Origin: Sphaerolaimus hirsutus
Taxonomy: Eukaryota; Nematoda; Chromadorea; Monhysterida; Sphaerolaimidae
Direction of reading: 5' to 3'
Assembly: GCA_964036195.1 (NCBI GenBank)
Contig: OZ038458.1
Span: forward strand, 558,001-622,000
Length of the DNA: 64,000 nt
Positions within the stretch are counted from its first letter, which is position 1. Each line of letters starts with the position of its first letter. The position numbers and the translations under genes were made by a program. Positions 56,211-64,000 of this stretch are shown here, piece by piece. The notes below the pieces were generated by a model. It did not search any database. It was not told where the DNA came from and was given only the letters and a program-made list of their open reading frames with translations.

Positions 56211-56545
56211 GTATCCAGGAGGCAAGGTAGAGGCGGGGGCTCCATCCAGTCCCTTGACTGCTGCATCGTGAAAACTGGGCAAGGCACTGGGAACTGCAAT
56301 TTTGTGGAAAAAAAACCCAGAGCAACAGCTGGAAATCTGTTGCACATCATCTGATGTGACATCAGACGCATTCATTTCAGTGATCAGGAAATCTGTCGCT
56401 TGAAAACTATCAAAAACTTTAATCAAGTGTAAAAGTTGATGAATTCAAATTATACATATATTTATAGGTTCAGAAATGGTTTTATTTGATATAATATCAC
56501 AAAATTTATTTGGTAATAAGTCAACATTACAATTCAGTTTGCGAT

Positions 56546-56934
56546 GCAGAGTTGTTAGAATTACTGAACTTTTTTAAAAAGTATTGTGAATGTAAGTATT
56601 TATTTTTTACTCACCAGAAAGTATAGAAAATGTAAAATACTTTTTTTACTCGTACTCATGCATAAATGTGAGTAAAATACTTTTTTCCCAGGAAAATGTA
56701 AAAGCGAGTACTTTTCCCCCGGAAAACGTAAAAGCTGCTACTTTTTACATGTTAGAGTGAGTTTTACACTAGAAGACATAATAGATGCCATTTTTAACGT
56801 GATTATTTAGTATTTTTTAGAAAAATGATATGATTTCTTCAAAATTTTCGCAACAGAAAGTTGGGATTTTAGCAACAAAAATACATTTTCTCTGTACGCG
56901 CGTACTTTTAAAATGTACGCGTAAAAATGAGTAC
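56546..56934. mobile_element. hAT-like MITE fragment CAGAGTTGTTAGAA
   Basis: The left end CAGAGTTGTTAGAATTACTG follows GCGATG; the left arm of the inverted duplication lacks it. The body matches the AAAAGTATTTTTTAC family. The right terminus is missing: sequence passes into the GTGCCAGTTCC element remnant near 56935. Confidence 0.7.
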
Positions 56935-57140
56935 GCGCCTTTGCCATTTCACTTCTCGCCTCTCACTTCTCATTTTGCGGAACTGGCACCTGATCAACAC
57001 TTCTCTTTGTGAATGTGCACCATCACATTTCAAGAAAAAGGTACTTGCGTGTGACCTGACCATGCCTTTCATGCAGGTATTGACAAGACATCCAGACACC
57101 ATGGAATACAGGTACAGAGCCACCTGCGGACTGCAGCCAG

Positions 57141-57335
57141 GTGCCAATCCCAAGCCCTGTAAAGTGTAAAGTAAAGTGTCAAATGTAAAGTCAAATGCAA
57201 AGTAAAGTGTCAATTCGAATGCAAAGTTCAATATTAAAATCTTTTCTTTTTTGTTTTGATTGACATTTGACTTGGCATTTGACGTTACATTTGACACTTT
57301 ACTTTACACTTTACAGGGCTTGGGACTGCCCCCAG
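57141..57335 (+). mobile_element. Introner-like element inside an exon (195 bp)
   Basis: Begins GTGCCAATCCCAAGCCCTG and ends CAGGGCTTGGGACTGCCCCCAG, immediately after CAG. The left-arm copy of this exon runs straight through (CAGCCAGATGTTTGG). The insertion therefore duplicated CAG, starts with GT, ends with AG, and lies in phase 1 of the exon frame. Unspliced, it brings stop codons. Arms are AAAGTGTCAAATGTAAAG-type inverted repeats. Family member at 45279-45687. Confidence 0.82.
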
Positions 57336-57400
57336 ATGTTTGGCAGGTCATGCTGCAACTGGGTGCTTCAAAAATAGATTTAGAACATGTAAAAACATTT

Positions 57401-60400
57401 TCAGCAGACGACACATGCGTCTACGTACGCGCCCACGTCTCTGCGCATGCCCGGCCATGAGACAAATTGCCCTAATAATTGAAAAGTCCGGTGAAAACCG
57501 GCATGTCCCCCTAGCTCACCTTCATGGGCCGTGCGCACGAGCTCTGCGCGTAAGTCGACAGGGGGCCACGGTCGATAACCTTGGACGCCCTTGTGTAACA
57601 GGACGCCATTTTCCAGGCGCGCATCAGGGTTTTCAGACCGGGACAAGGCCTGGGCCACGCGTTGCAGTGTCTCATCTCTTTGTTGCTGCGTGCGCCAGTC
57701 TATGTTCTGCAAAACGGGGGCGAGGTGTTTAGTTGCGTGTGATTCTCCTAGCAATTTTCGCGCCTTGTCTAAAATTTCATCATCTACTTTTGAGTCCACG
57801 GGCAACCGACTCAGCCCATCCGCGAACGTGTTTTCGTTCCCTTTTCTGAACTCGACGCGTACCCGCTGGGTTTTCATGTACACACTCCAGCGAGTCAATT
57901 TGGATTTTTCTTTCTTTTCGAGCGTCTCTACTAGGGCGCGACAATCAGTGCGCACCACAATTTCCATGCCGTCTAAAATGTCGGACAGGCGCATAATTCC
58001 AAAACTTATGGCCAGCGCTTCCAGCTGTGGAATGGACCAGCCGTCCATTCCAACGGGCAGTTTTTTTGACACGTACGCCAAGGGGCGGTACGTTCCATCA
58101 TCTTGGTATTGGGCGCACATGACGCCCAGTCCGAACGCGCTCGCGTCCGATTCCAAATAAAACGGTCGATCATACCGAGGAAGACACAATAGCGGCCTGG
58201 TGCAGAGCGTTTTCTTAATTTGGTCCATATTTTGCAATTCTACTTCCGAAAAAGAGACCGGCGTTTTGTCACCTTTTGGCACCCGCCCTTTCAAGTGCTC
58301 ATACAGGGGAGCGGTCAAATCGAGCCATTTATCGATAAAATGGCTGAAATACTGAATTTGCCCTAACCAGGTCCGCAATTCTGTCTTCGTTTTCGGGATT
58401 GGCTGTTCCAAGATGGCATTTACTTTGGACAGTTTTGGGCGCACACCATCGGGCTGTATTTGAAAACCCAAATAATCCAGTTTTGTTCTCCAAAACTTAC
58501 TTTTTGCTGGGTTCACTTTGAGGTCGGCCCAGCGCAGCCGGCACAGTACCCAGTGAATGTGCTGCAGGTGCTGCTCGTGGTCCATGCTGCTGATCAGGAT
58601 GTCGTCCAAATAGCAGTGCACCCACGGTGACCGGATGTCCTCGTTCAGCTGGGACACCACGAGGTTCATAAGGCGCTGGAAAGTGGCGGGAGCGTTGCAT
58701 AATCCGAATGATAAAAGATTGCAGCGGAACAGCCCCTCGCTACACACGAACGCAATCATATCTTTTTCCGCGCTCGTGGCAATTTCTACGTGATGATAGG
58801 CGTCGCGAATGTCAATTGAACTGAAAATTTTTTTTCCTCCCAATTCTTGAACTAAATTCGCAATTCTAGGCAGCGCAAAGGCTGATTTCACTGTGACGTC
58901 ATTTAAAAAACGACTATCGACACAGACGCGAGGTCTACCATCCTCTCGCTTTGCCACCACCAGCGGCAAACCCCAGGGGCTTTCGCATTTTTCAATCACA
59001 CCCATTCGCTCCCACTTTTCAATGGTATCCCTGATAATTTCGCGTTTCGACGGTGGTTCATATCGCGCTTTCATTTTCACAGGTATTGCACCTGGTACCA
59101 TCTGAATGTTGTGTTTTATCAACGGGGTGCACCCGATTTCCTCTTCACTCAGCGAAAACACATCGTGGAAACGCGAAACTATTCCCTCAAATTTTTTCAT
59201 AATTGCACCGGAAATCTGTCCCCATTCTTCTTTTGGGAGCGCGCTCAAAATTTCTTTTGCTCGTGTGGGGTGCGGGGCGACTTCAAATGTAGGGTCTCCC
59301 TTTTCAGGGGCTCGCGGCAGCGTCACCGCCGCGTTGGCTACGCGCCAAACATGAGGAACGGACTGGAGCTCCGCTACCTTTTCGCCCTTATTAACATGAA
59401 TTACTTCGTCAGAATGATTTGTGGCCACAACCGTAATGGCCTTTTCGAATCCAGGATTTTCAACAACTGTGCCAAGCACGTGGAGCCCTGGCAAAAATGC
59501 GTCAGTCTCTTCACTGACCGCGTAGGTAGGAGAGCTGTCGACTAGAAACAGGCCCCTGGATATCCCAGCGTGTCCCCCACATACCTGTTGAGAATCCTGG
59601 CGTTGCAACTGCATCAGGCGGGCCGTTCCGGGCTGCAGTTGCATCTCACTAGCTGCCACTAGTCCGACGGCGCCCATCGCCACCGGCTTCGCGTCGCAGC
59701 TCGTGTCCAGGGTCGCCGGCTTCGCTCCTGCATCATATACGGCACGATTAACGGAACTGCCAAACGGTAGGCTAGTTTTCGGGGCTCGCGACGAGTTGGA
59801 GTTCATAGGATCGAATTTGTTGGCGCATGTGCGCGTCCACTGGTAATCCAAAATGAATTGAGCCAATTTGTGGCATTGGAGCGGTGCCAACAAATGTGTT
59901 CCTAGTAGAAATTCTTTTCCGAAAGCCGTTCCTGGCTTCGAATCGTTAATAATCATCACCGAGGCAGACACTCGATAAGTATCGCCGTCCAGTGGATTCA
60001 CGTGCGTCAATCGCATGGGGTAAAAAGCGATATCCTCGCTCGAAATGTGCCCGCCTACCGTATTCAAACGATCCCCTTTTGGCGCGAAAATGAACTTTTT
60101 CATTTCCGTTTTTTTATCAATGCCCGCCCTGGACCAGAGCGATGTTAGCATTGACAATGGGCAAATTGTGCAACTGGACCCGGTATCAAGTAGCACCGGG
60201 ACCATTGTGTCAAAAATCAACAAATTTGCCGTTGGAAGGCAACTGGGTAGTCGATTTGGAATTTTTTCACCGCGTTCGTTGACCGAGTTGACGTTTTTTA
60301 GTGGTTTTCTCCCCTCGCAGGCGCCGGGGAAAGGGCCGATGCGAACAGCCTCAGCAAACTGTCGCTTATTTTCCTCACCTAGTTGCGGATAACTGACCCG

Positions 60401-60895
60401 CGGGACAGTTTGGAACGTTGCCAAATTACCCTCAAAAACGTCATCTCGTTCGACATACGCGTCACACGCGTCATCTTCTGTCGGTTCCTGCTCTTTGGCA
60501 TTTCGCAACTCATGCCAAAATTCCTCCCCTTGCTCACCTGTGTGGGCGTCGTCTTCTTCGTCGCAGTTTTGTTCCGGGCAGGCTGCCCGCGCGCCACGAT
60601 ACTGTGAAACTTTTCGCTGTTGTCCACCGGGCAGTTGACTGTTCAGCTGGCTTGGAAACTGGCGCATCGGGACGCCGCTATTTGACGCCCTGCCGCTCAA
60701 ACGATCCGCCATGTCTGGCCGATAGGCGCGTCCCTGTGGATTAAACCAGCAATTGTCCGGCGAATGATAAATAACCCGACCGTAGTGAAGCCGATGCCTA
60801 CACAATGGCAGACCATCCTTTTCCGATGGGGTACCATCAGGTATAGTTTGGGGCACTGTCGACGACTGATTTATCTTTCCACTAACGCTGGTCAT
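57401..60895 (-). CDS. pol: Gypsy pol polyprotein, truncated in integrase
   Basis: About 1164 residues. A His/Cys cluster near 32-49 (CRHRLHYG...H...C) may be a nucleic-acid-binding finger. Aspartic protease: VLLDTGSSCTICPL near 235. Reverse transcriptase ~610-790 with VVAKREDGRPRVCVD, FSSIDIRDAYHHVE, FGLCNAPATFQR and the catalytic CYLDDILISS near 762. RNase H ~865-990 with YLESDASAFGLG, the central Glu (QLEALA) and NTFADGLSRLP. It ends in the integrase HHCC finger (GHAGFHRT, then CVVC), where the frame hits a stop made by flanking sequence. The start codon overlaps the upstream stop as ATGA. The integrase DDE core is absent. Confidence 0.92.
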   Translation of the reverse strand: MTSVSGKINQSSTVPQTIPDGTPSEKDGLPLCRHRLHYGRVIYHSPDNCWFNPQGRAYRPDMADRLSGRASNSGVPMRQFPSQLNSQLPGGQQRKVSQYRGARAACPEQNCDEEDDAHTGEQGEEFWHELRNAKEQEPTEDDACDAYVERDDVFEGNLATFQTVPRVSYPQLGEENKRQFAEAVRIGPFPGACEGRKPLKNVNSVNERGEKIPNRLPSCLPTANLLIFDTMVPVLLDTGSSCTICPLSMLTSLWSRAGIDKKTEMKKFIFAPKGDRLNTVGGHISSEDIAFYPMRLTHVNPLDGDTYRVSASVMIINDSKPGTAFGKEFLLGTHLLAPLQCHKLAQFILDYQWTRTCANKFDPMNSNSSRAPKTSLPFGSSVNRAVYDAGAKPATLDTSCDAKPVAMGAVGLVAASEMQLQPGTARLMQLQRQDSQQVCGGHAGISRGLFLVDSSPTYAVSEETDAFLPGLHVLGTVVENPGFEKAITVVATNHSDEVIHVNKGEKVAELQSVPHVWRVANAAVTLPRAPEKGDPTFEVAPHPTRAKEILSALPKEEWGQISGAIMKKFEGIVSRFHDVFSLSEEEIGCTPLIKHNIQMVPGAIPVKMKARYEPPSKREIIRDTIEKWERMGVIEKCESPWGLPLVVAKREDGRPRVCVDSRFLNDVTVKSAFALPRIANLVQELGGKKIFSSIDIRDAYHHVEIATSAEKDMIAFVCSEGLFRCNLLSFGLCNAPATFQRLMNLVVSQLNEDIRSPWVHCYLDDILISSMDHEQHLQHIHWVLCRLRWADLKVNPAKSKFWRTKLDYLGFQIQPDGVRPKLSKVNAILEQPIPKTKTELRTWLGQIQYFSHFIDKWLDLTAPLYEHLKGRVPKGDKTPVSFSEVELQNMDQIKKTLCTRPLLCLPRYDRPFYLESDASAFGLGVMCAQYQDDGTYRPLAYVSKKLPVGMDGWSIPQLEALAISFGIMRLSDILDGMEIVVRTDCRALVETLEKKEKSKLTRWSVYMKTQRVRVEFRKGNENTFADGLSRLPVDSKVDDEILDKARKLLGESHATKHLAPVLQNIDWRTQQQRDETLQRVAQALSRSENPDARLENGVLLHKGVQGYRPWPPVDLRAELVRTAHEGELGGHAGFHRTFQLLGQFVSWPGMRRDVGAYVDACVVC

Positions 60896-61779
60896 TGGAC
60901 CATTTCCCCGCTTGGTCGTCTATTCGAAAAAGTATTATCGCGGCGGTTTTGTTTTAAAGCTTCATCCCGCATCTTATCCAGTACCCCAATAACGTGTATC
61001 AGCGGTTTTTCCGAGTACTGTAAATCGTCCCATACGCGTTCAATTACGTGCGGTTCATAGGGAATGCGCCGATCTAGCGAATTGAGAATTTTCCGCCCCA
61101 GAGTTATTCGCACGTCGCAGTCTGATGCGACGATGGCGTCGGACATACAGTCCCTTAATCGATTGTGGTATTGCAATACCGATTCGTCGGATTTTTGAAC
61201 AGCATTAAAAAAATCGGCACCTTCCCTAGTCCGTTCACGCTGGCCGCGAACATACTGAGTCAATTGATCGAATACTATCGATGGATTGTTCCTATCTCCA
61301 AAACGTAGCGACTTCAAAATGTCAGCCGCTTTCCCTTCCAACTTCGACCCGAACAACAATCGCCAGAAAACCGACCTTTGTTCCCGAGCGACTTGCATTT
61401 CAGCTGCTTGTGCCTGATCTCTCCACGCGTCGAGCTGGGCCAAGTTTCCTTCTGCATTATAAGTGTCGATGCCGTCGAGAACGCAGGTCATCTGCGATTT
61501 TGAGTAGATTGAAGTCATTGCCGGGCAATTCGTGATAGGGAACCGGCTCCTGGTATCCCTGACCCCTGGGCAAGTAAGACGCATACTCACGCGCCCTATC
61601 ATAGGCGACTTCATGTCGCTCCGCCGGCCTATTTTGAACGCCATGAACCTGGCGCGGCGGCGACACGTTTTGATAATCATTTTCGAACGCTCCAGGAGCG
61701 TGCACCGGGAGGGCCCTATTTTGGCATCGAGCCAATTGCACCCGTGGTGGGTAATTTCTTTCGTGCGCACCAGGCGCAC
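60892..61779 (-). CDS. gag: Gypsy gag, downstream frame
   Basis: About 295 residues. The region LFGSKLEGKAADILKSLRFG through QYHNRLRDCMSDAI is typical of the helical retrotransposon Gag core (DUF-type gag domain). It ends a few bases before pol (overlap of stop and start). The N-terminal ~90 residues of this frame are probably not native: the upstream half of gag lies in another frame (61457-62527), so the gene appears broken by a frameshift near 61480. Confidence 0.75.
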   Translation of the reverse strand: MRLVRTKEITHHGCNWLDAKIGPSRCTLLERSKMIIKTCRRRARFMAFKIGRRSDMKSPMIGRVSMRLTCPGVRDTRSRFPITNCPAMTSIYSKSQMTCVLDGIDTYNAEGNLAQLDAWRDQAQAAEMQVAREQRSVFWRLLFGSKLEGKAADILKSLRFGDRNNPSIVFDQLTQYVRGQRERTREGADFFNAVQKSDESVLQYHNRLRDCMSDAIVASDCDVRITLGRKILNSLDRRIPYEPHVIERVWDDLQYSEKPLIHVIGVLDKMRDEALKQNRRDNTFSNRRPSGEMVQ

Positions 61780-62527
61780 CGGAGGGCGACAGATCTCTAC
61801 TTTGGCCCCGAGCCAATTGTACCCGTGGCTCCAACCCTTGAGTTCGATCCCCCCTCACTTTTAATGTCAATTCGGTGATTCGCCTTTCTTGCGACTCACA
61901 CCTGTCAAGCAAGTTTTCCACCATGTTAACCAGTTCTTGAACATCAACGTTTGACGTATTAACATCTGGAATTTGCCCGGACACCGGGCCGGATGCCTCT
62001 ACCGCAGAACTCACCGAACTGTTCCGTTCCCTCAGGTGCAGCGCGGGCGGCGGCGGTTCGTCGAGAATCCCCTCCGCGTCGGCCTCCGTGTCGGACTTAA
62101 TCTGTGCCTGCGCGTGAGAACTTCGCCCCCCATGTTGGGGGTTAGCTGGCACACTGCCAAATTGGCCGCGGCGGTTTTCGACCGCGCGCGCCACCGTAGC
62201 TTCTACCCTTTTTGCGGCAATTTCCCTTCTCAAACGGGCATGAAACTGTCGAAAAAACAAAACCGCGTGCCGAGCGCCCGCCGGCGTGAGCGCCGAATTA
62301 TCATCCACATACCCACGTGCAACGACATCGGACCGACTCATGAACTTTCCATTCTCTCGGAAACATTTTAAAAGAGACCCGTCAACGATTTGGCCGGGTT
62401 TTACCGACCTCAACAGCGCTTCAGAGTCGGTCAGATTTCGTTCTAATTCGGGGACCGACTTTTCTCGCCTACTGGGCACAACATCCAAAGCCCGGTCCAT
62501 TTCGAAAACGTTCCAGGCAAAAAGCAA
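61457..62527 (-). CDS. gag: Gypsy gag, upstream frame
   Basis: About 356 residues. Low-complexity, Arg/Gln-rich, with a duplicated segment (RVQLARGQSRDLSPSGAPG and RVQLARCQNRALPVHAPG) and a short coiled-coil-like stretch (VQELVNMVENLLDRCESQ). It ends shortly after IADDLR, where the other frame continues the Gag core. A single indel is the simplest explanation; programmed frameshifting cannot be excluded. It carries no enzymatic motif. Confidence 0.65.
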   Translation of the reverse strand: MLFAWNVFEMDRALDVVPSRREKSVPELERNLTDSEALLRSVKPGQIVDGSLLKCFRENGKFMSRSDVVARGYVDDNSALTPAGARHAVLFFRQFHARLRREIAAKRVEATVARAVENRRGQFGSVPANPQHGGRSSHAQAQIKSDTEADAEGILDEPPPPALHLRERNSSVSSAVEASGPVSGQIPDVNTSNVDVQELVNMVENLLDRCESQERRITELTLKVRGDRTQGLEPRVQLARGQSRDLSPSGAPGAHERNYPPRVQLARCQNRALPVHAPGAFENDYQNVSPPRQVHGVQNRPAERHEVAYDRAREYASYLPRGQGYQEPVPYHELPGNDFNLLKIADDLRSRRHRHL

Positions 62528-62734
62528 GCCAAAAATCGAAACAAAACAATCCCACTACCTTTCAACGCCTGGAGCGCGACGGTGGAACCTTAGCTCCGCG
62601 GCGGCCTCGAACACGTCTTGCCCGTGCGACGTCGCGACCGGATCCACGTCGATATCCGACTCCTCGCTGCTGGACGCGTTGCGGTGCCGGTACGCTGAAA
62701 AGTGAACTTTTGAAACCTTTTATTCCCAAAAAAA

Positions 62735-62756
62735 TCGGATCTCGGTGAGACCTCCA
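62735..62756 (-). promoter_or_regulatory. Primer-binding site, tRNA-Gln-like
   Basis: On the minus strand, TGGAGGTCTCACCGAGATCC lies just after the LTR. It closely matches, from memory of animal tRNA-Gln, the complement of that tRNA's 3' end (TGGAGGT-C-CCACCGAGAT). It marks where reverse transcription would start. Confidence 0.7.
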
Positions 62757-62761
62757 AAAAT

Positions 62762-63245
62762 CTGTCGTGTAGACGGCAGATTCCCTAATCAAGAACGCCC
62801 AGAAGCGACTGGGGTATTTCGAACGTTGTTGGCAGCGTGCCAACAACCACGGAGAGACAAAGCGATGTCTAAGCAAGAAAGCGAACGTCCAGCGGGACGG
62901 TTTGAACCAAGCCGATCAACTTACCCATGCAGGCTGAGCGCGCGCGAGTTGACCCTTAGAGCAGCCGAGACGACCAAAAGCCAAAAGAACCAATACGAAA
63001 GTCGAAAACTTCAAGCGGCCAAAAAAACTTTACTTTCTTTTTCCAAAACTCCAACTAGAGGCCAGCCGGCCTTTACGCGTCCCTTTTATGCGCAAGCCGC
63101 TGCCGGCTTCAGTGGGCGGAGCTTGCATCCCCGAGCTTAATCGTGATTAGCCAAGTGGCCGCACTATCTCCGTGACGGACCACTTATTCGAAATCGCGCC
63201 AAAAGCCCTGATACTCAAGGCGACCGAAGTCACCTCAATATTTAC
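62762..63245 (-). repeat. Probable 5' LTR of the gypsy element
   Basis: Minus-strand limits are estimated from TGTAAATATTG to ACACGACA, just before the primer-binding site. It contains a TATA-like GCATAAAAGGGACG (about 63083-63096). Because the second LTR is not in the window, the boundaries cannot be confirmed. Confidence 0.5.
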
Positions 63246-63361
63246 ATCTGAATTGTTGCAAGATACATTTGTCTAGATACTTGAGCAATTTGAGGTTAAA
63301 AATCGATTTTCGATGCAATCATTTGTTGAAATTTTGTCGTTTTTGCAATGCTAACGCTAAC

Positions 63362-63553
63362 CGTGTTGGCGCCATTTTAGGACTGCGCGCCAGGCGCCTT
63401 GGGCGCCACAGAAATAAGGCGCCAAGCGCCAATGGCGCCATTCAGAAACAGGGCGCCAGGCGCCAATGGCGCCACAGCAAAAGGGCGCCAGGCGCCAATG
63501 GCGCCATGGCGCGGCGCCCTTTGGCGCCCTCAAATGGCGCCATTCCATCACTA
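63362..63553. mobile_element. hAT-like GCGCC element, one end preserved
   Basis: GGCGCCAATGGCGCC-type repeats ending in GCGCCATTCCATCACTA (the TAGTGATGGAAT terminus). The other end lacks TAGTGATG. It lies right before sequence homologous to the zinc-finger gene's 5' flank. Confidence 0.65.
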
Positions 63554-63645
63554 ATGGTGATCTTTTTAAACATTCACACCACAGCATCACTACTACTTCA
63601 GCTACATTTTATCTAAGAACGAACCGTATTTCAAATCGGATAACG

Positions 63646-64000
63646 ATGGACAAACGACCAGAAATGAAATGTGCTCAGTGCACGTTCACCAGCGCCGACT
63701 CGCTGCTGCTGGACATCCACAGCGCCAGGGAGCATCCAGTGCACCATTACAAGCTCTTGCGGGGGCGCGCCAGGAAAATAATGGCGCCAGCGCCAGAGTC
63801 TGTGGCGCCACAAGTAGCTCAGGAGGGACAGGTAAACTTGGACTGGAAGGATCATTTTCGTCACTTGAAAGTCATGATGATTAAAAAATGTTTGTCAACC
63901 GACGTTAAATGACAGTGGTATGATAACGTGTTGGCTCAATATAGAGATTCTTCAGAATGGTCAACACCCCAAAAAAATCTGACGTCAAATAGTGTACAAA
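63646..64000 (+). CDS. Second zinc-finger gene copy, exon 1 (partial gene)
   Basis: Exon 1 is 63646-63831: ATG, 62 codons, donor GGACAG|GTAAAC, near-identical to exon 1 of the gene at 18212-27497 (first residues MDKRPEMKCAQC against MEKQPEMKCAQC). One C2H2 finger. Homology continues upstream to 63554 and through intron 1 to the window end, but intron 1 lacks the 1249-bp hAT element. Further exons would lie beyond 64000. A gene paralogue or a misassembled allele are both possible. Confidence 0.78.

Larger units (their letters stand above)
54526..57397. repeat. Large inverted duplication, right arm
   Basis: Reverse complement of 45067-47763. It ends abruptly at 57397, where gypsy sequence begins. 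Arm-specific insertions: the hairpin 55152-55439, the hAT fragment at 56546 and the introner-like element 57141-57335. The other arm shows the unfilled sites. Confidence 0.88.
54923..57397 (+). pseudogene. Right-arm copy of the unidentified gene, truncated
   Basis: Exon a is 54923-55024, exon b is 55487-55635 (6 bases longer than the left copy, in frame) and the last exon starts at 57077; all keep their splice sites. The last exon is cut at 57397 by the gypsy fragment and so lacks its end and donor. Between the copies, this exon differs at three bases only, all silent third positions, which supports it being coding. It is interrupted by the 195-bp introner-like element. A hAT element (55662-56210) lies in an intron. 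Whether any transcript is made is unknown. Confidence 0.5.
57398..63245 (-). mobile_element. Ty3/gypsy-type LTR retrotransposon, 3' truncated
   Basis: On the minus strand: one LTR (about 63245-62762), a primer-binding site, gag-like frames, then pol with protease, reverse transcriptase, RNase H and the start of integrase. Sequence stops at 57398 against the inverted duplication, so the integrase core and the second LTR are missing. The order protease-RT-RNaseH-integrase and the motifs place it with the Ty3/gypsy group. It cannot move by itself. Confidence 0.88.

Noticed and set aside
58497-59545. Plus- and minus-strand frames opposite or out of frame with gypsy pol
   Set aside because: Shadows of the pol frame, which carries DTGS, YLDD and RNase H motifs.
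62562-62876. 104-codon minus-strand frame between LTR and gag
   Set aside because: It crosses the primer-binding site and part of the LTR and is Arg-rich without motif; probably leader sequence.
1-64000. tRNA or rRNA genes
   Set aside because: None recognised by eye. The tRNA-like match at 62735-62756 is a primer-binding site, not a gene.

Overview
The window looks like nuclear DNA from an invertebrate animal. It has spliced genes with GT-AG introns, C2H2 zinc fingers and ShKT domains, an APE-type LINE, a Ty3/gypsy-type retroelement primed by a tRNA-Gln-like site, and very dense non-autonomous DNA transposons. I cannot name the lineage. A 200-base run of N at 47987-48186 marks an assembly gap, so this is a draft assembly.

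Host genes are small exons scattered among repeats, and I rebuilt them from splice sites, frame and domain continuity. (1) At 1-2144 (+) is the 3' end of an unidentified gene (three exons). (2) At 18212-27497 (-) is a complete-looking eight-exon gene of about 605 codons with roughly 15 zinc fingers, all introns in phase 0. (3) At 50893-54454 (+) is a four-exon gene for a secreted protein of about 155 residues with two ShKT domains. (4) A multi-exon gene lies on the two arms of a large inverted duplication (45067-47763 and 54526-57397). (5) At 63646-64000 (+) is exon 1 of a second zinc-finger gene copy that runs off the window.

Layout: 0.6-4.7 kb, gene end and fold-back elements; 4.8-15.8 kb, a giant palindromic repeat interrupted by a LINE (ORF1 with an SGNH-esterase-like domain, ORF2 with endonuclease and reverse transcriptase) and by a hAT-like element; 16.4-17.8 kb, a fold-back element with 39-bp arrays; 18.2-27.5 kb, the zinc-finger gene with transposon-filled introns; 27.6-33.6 kb, a nest of at least five elements one inside another; 33.9-42.6 kb, a nearly perfect 4.3-kb tandem duplication made of satellites; 42.6-44.9 kb, small TIR elements; 45-57.4 kb, the inverted duplication around the gap and the ShKT gene; 57.4-63.2 kb, a gypsy element with one LTR, truncated in integrase; then the second zinc-finger gene.

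The most notable observation is a 195-bp element at 57141-57335. It interrupts an exon of the duplicated gene, is absent from the other copy, duplicates a CAG, and brings GT at one end and AG at the other, so exact splicing would restore the exon. That is the behaviour of an introner element. Many other insertions can be dated or delimited inside the window, because filled and empty sites coexist and target-site duplications are intact.
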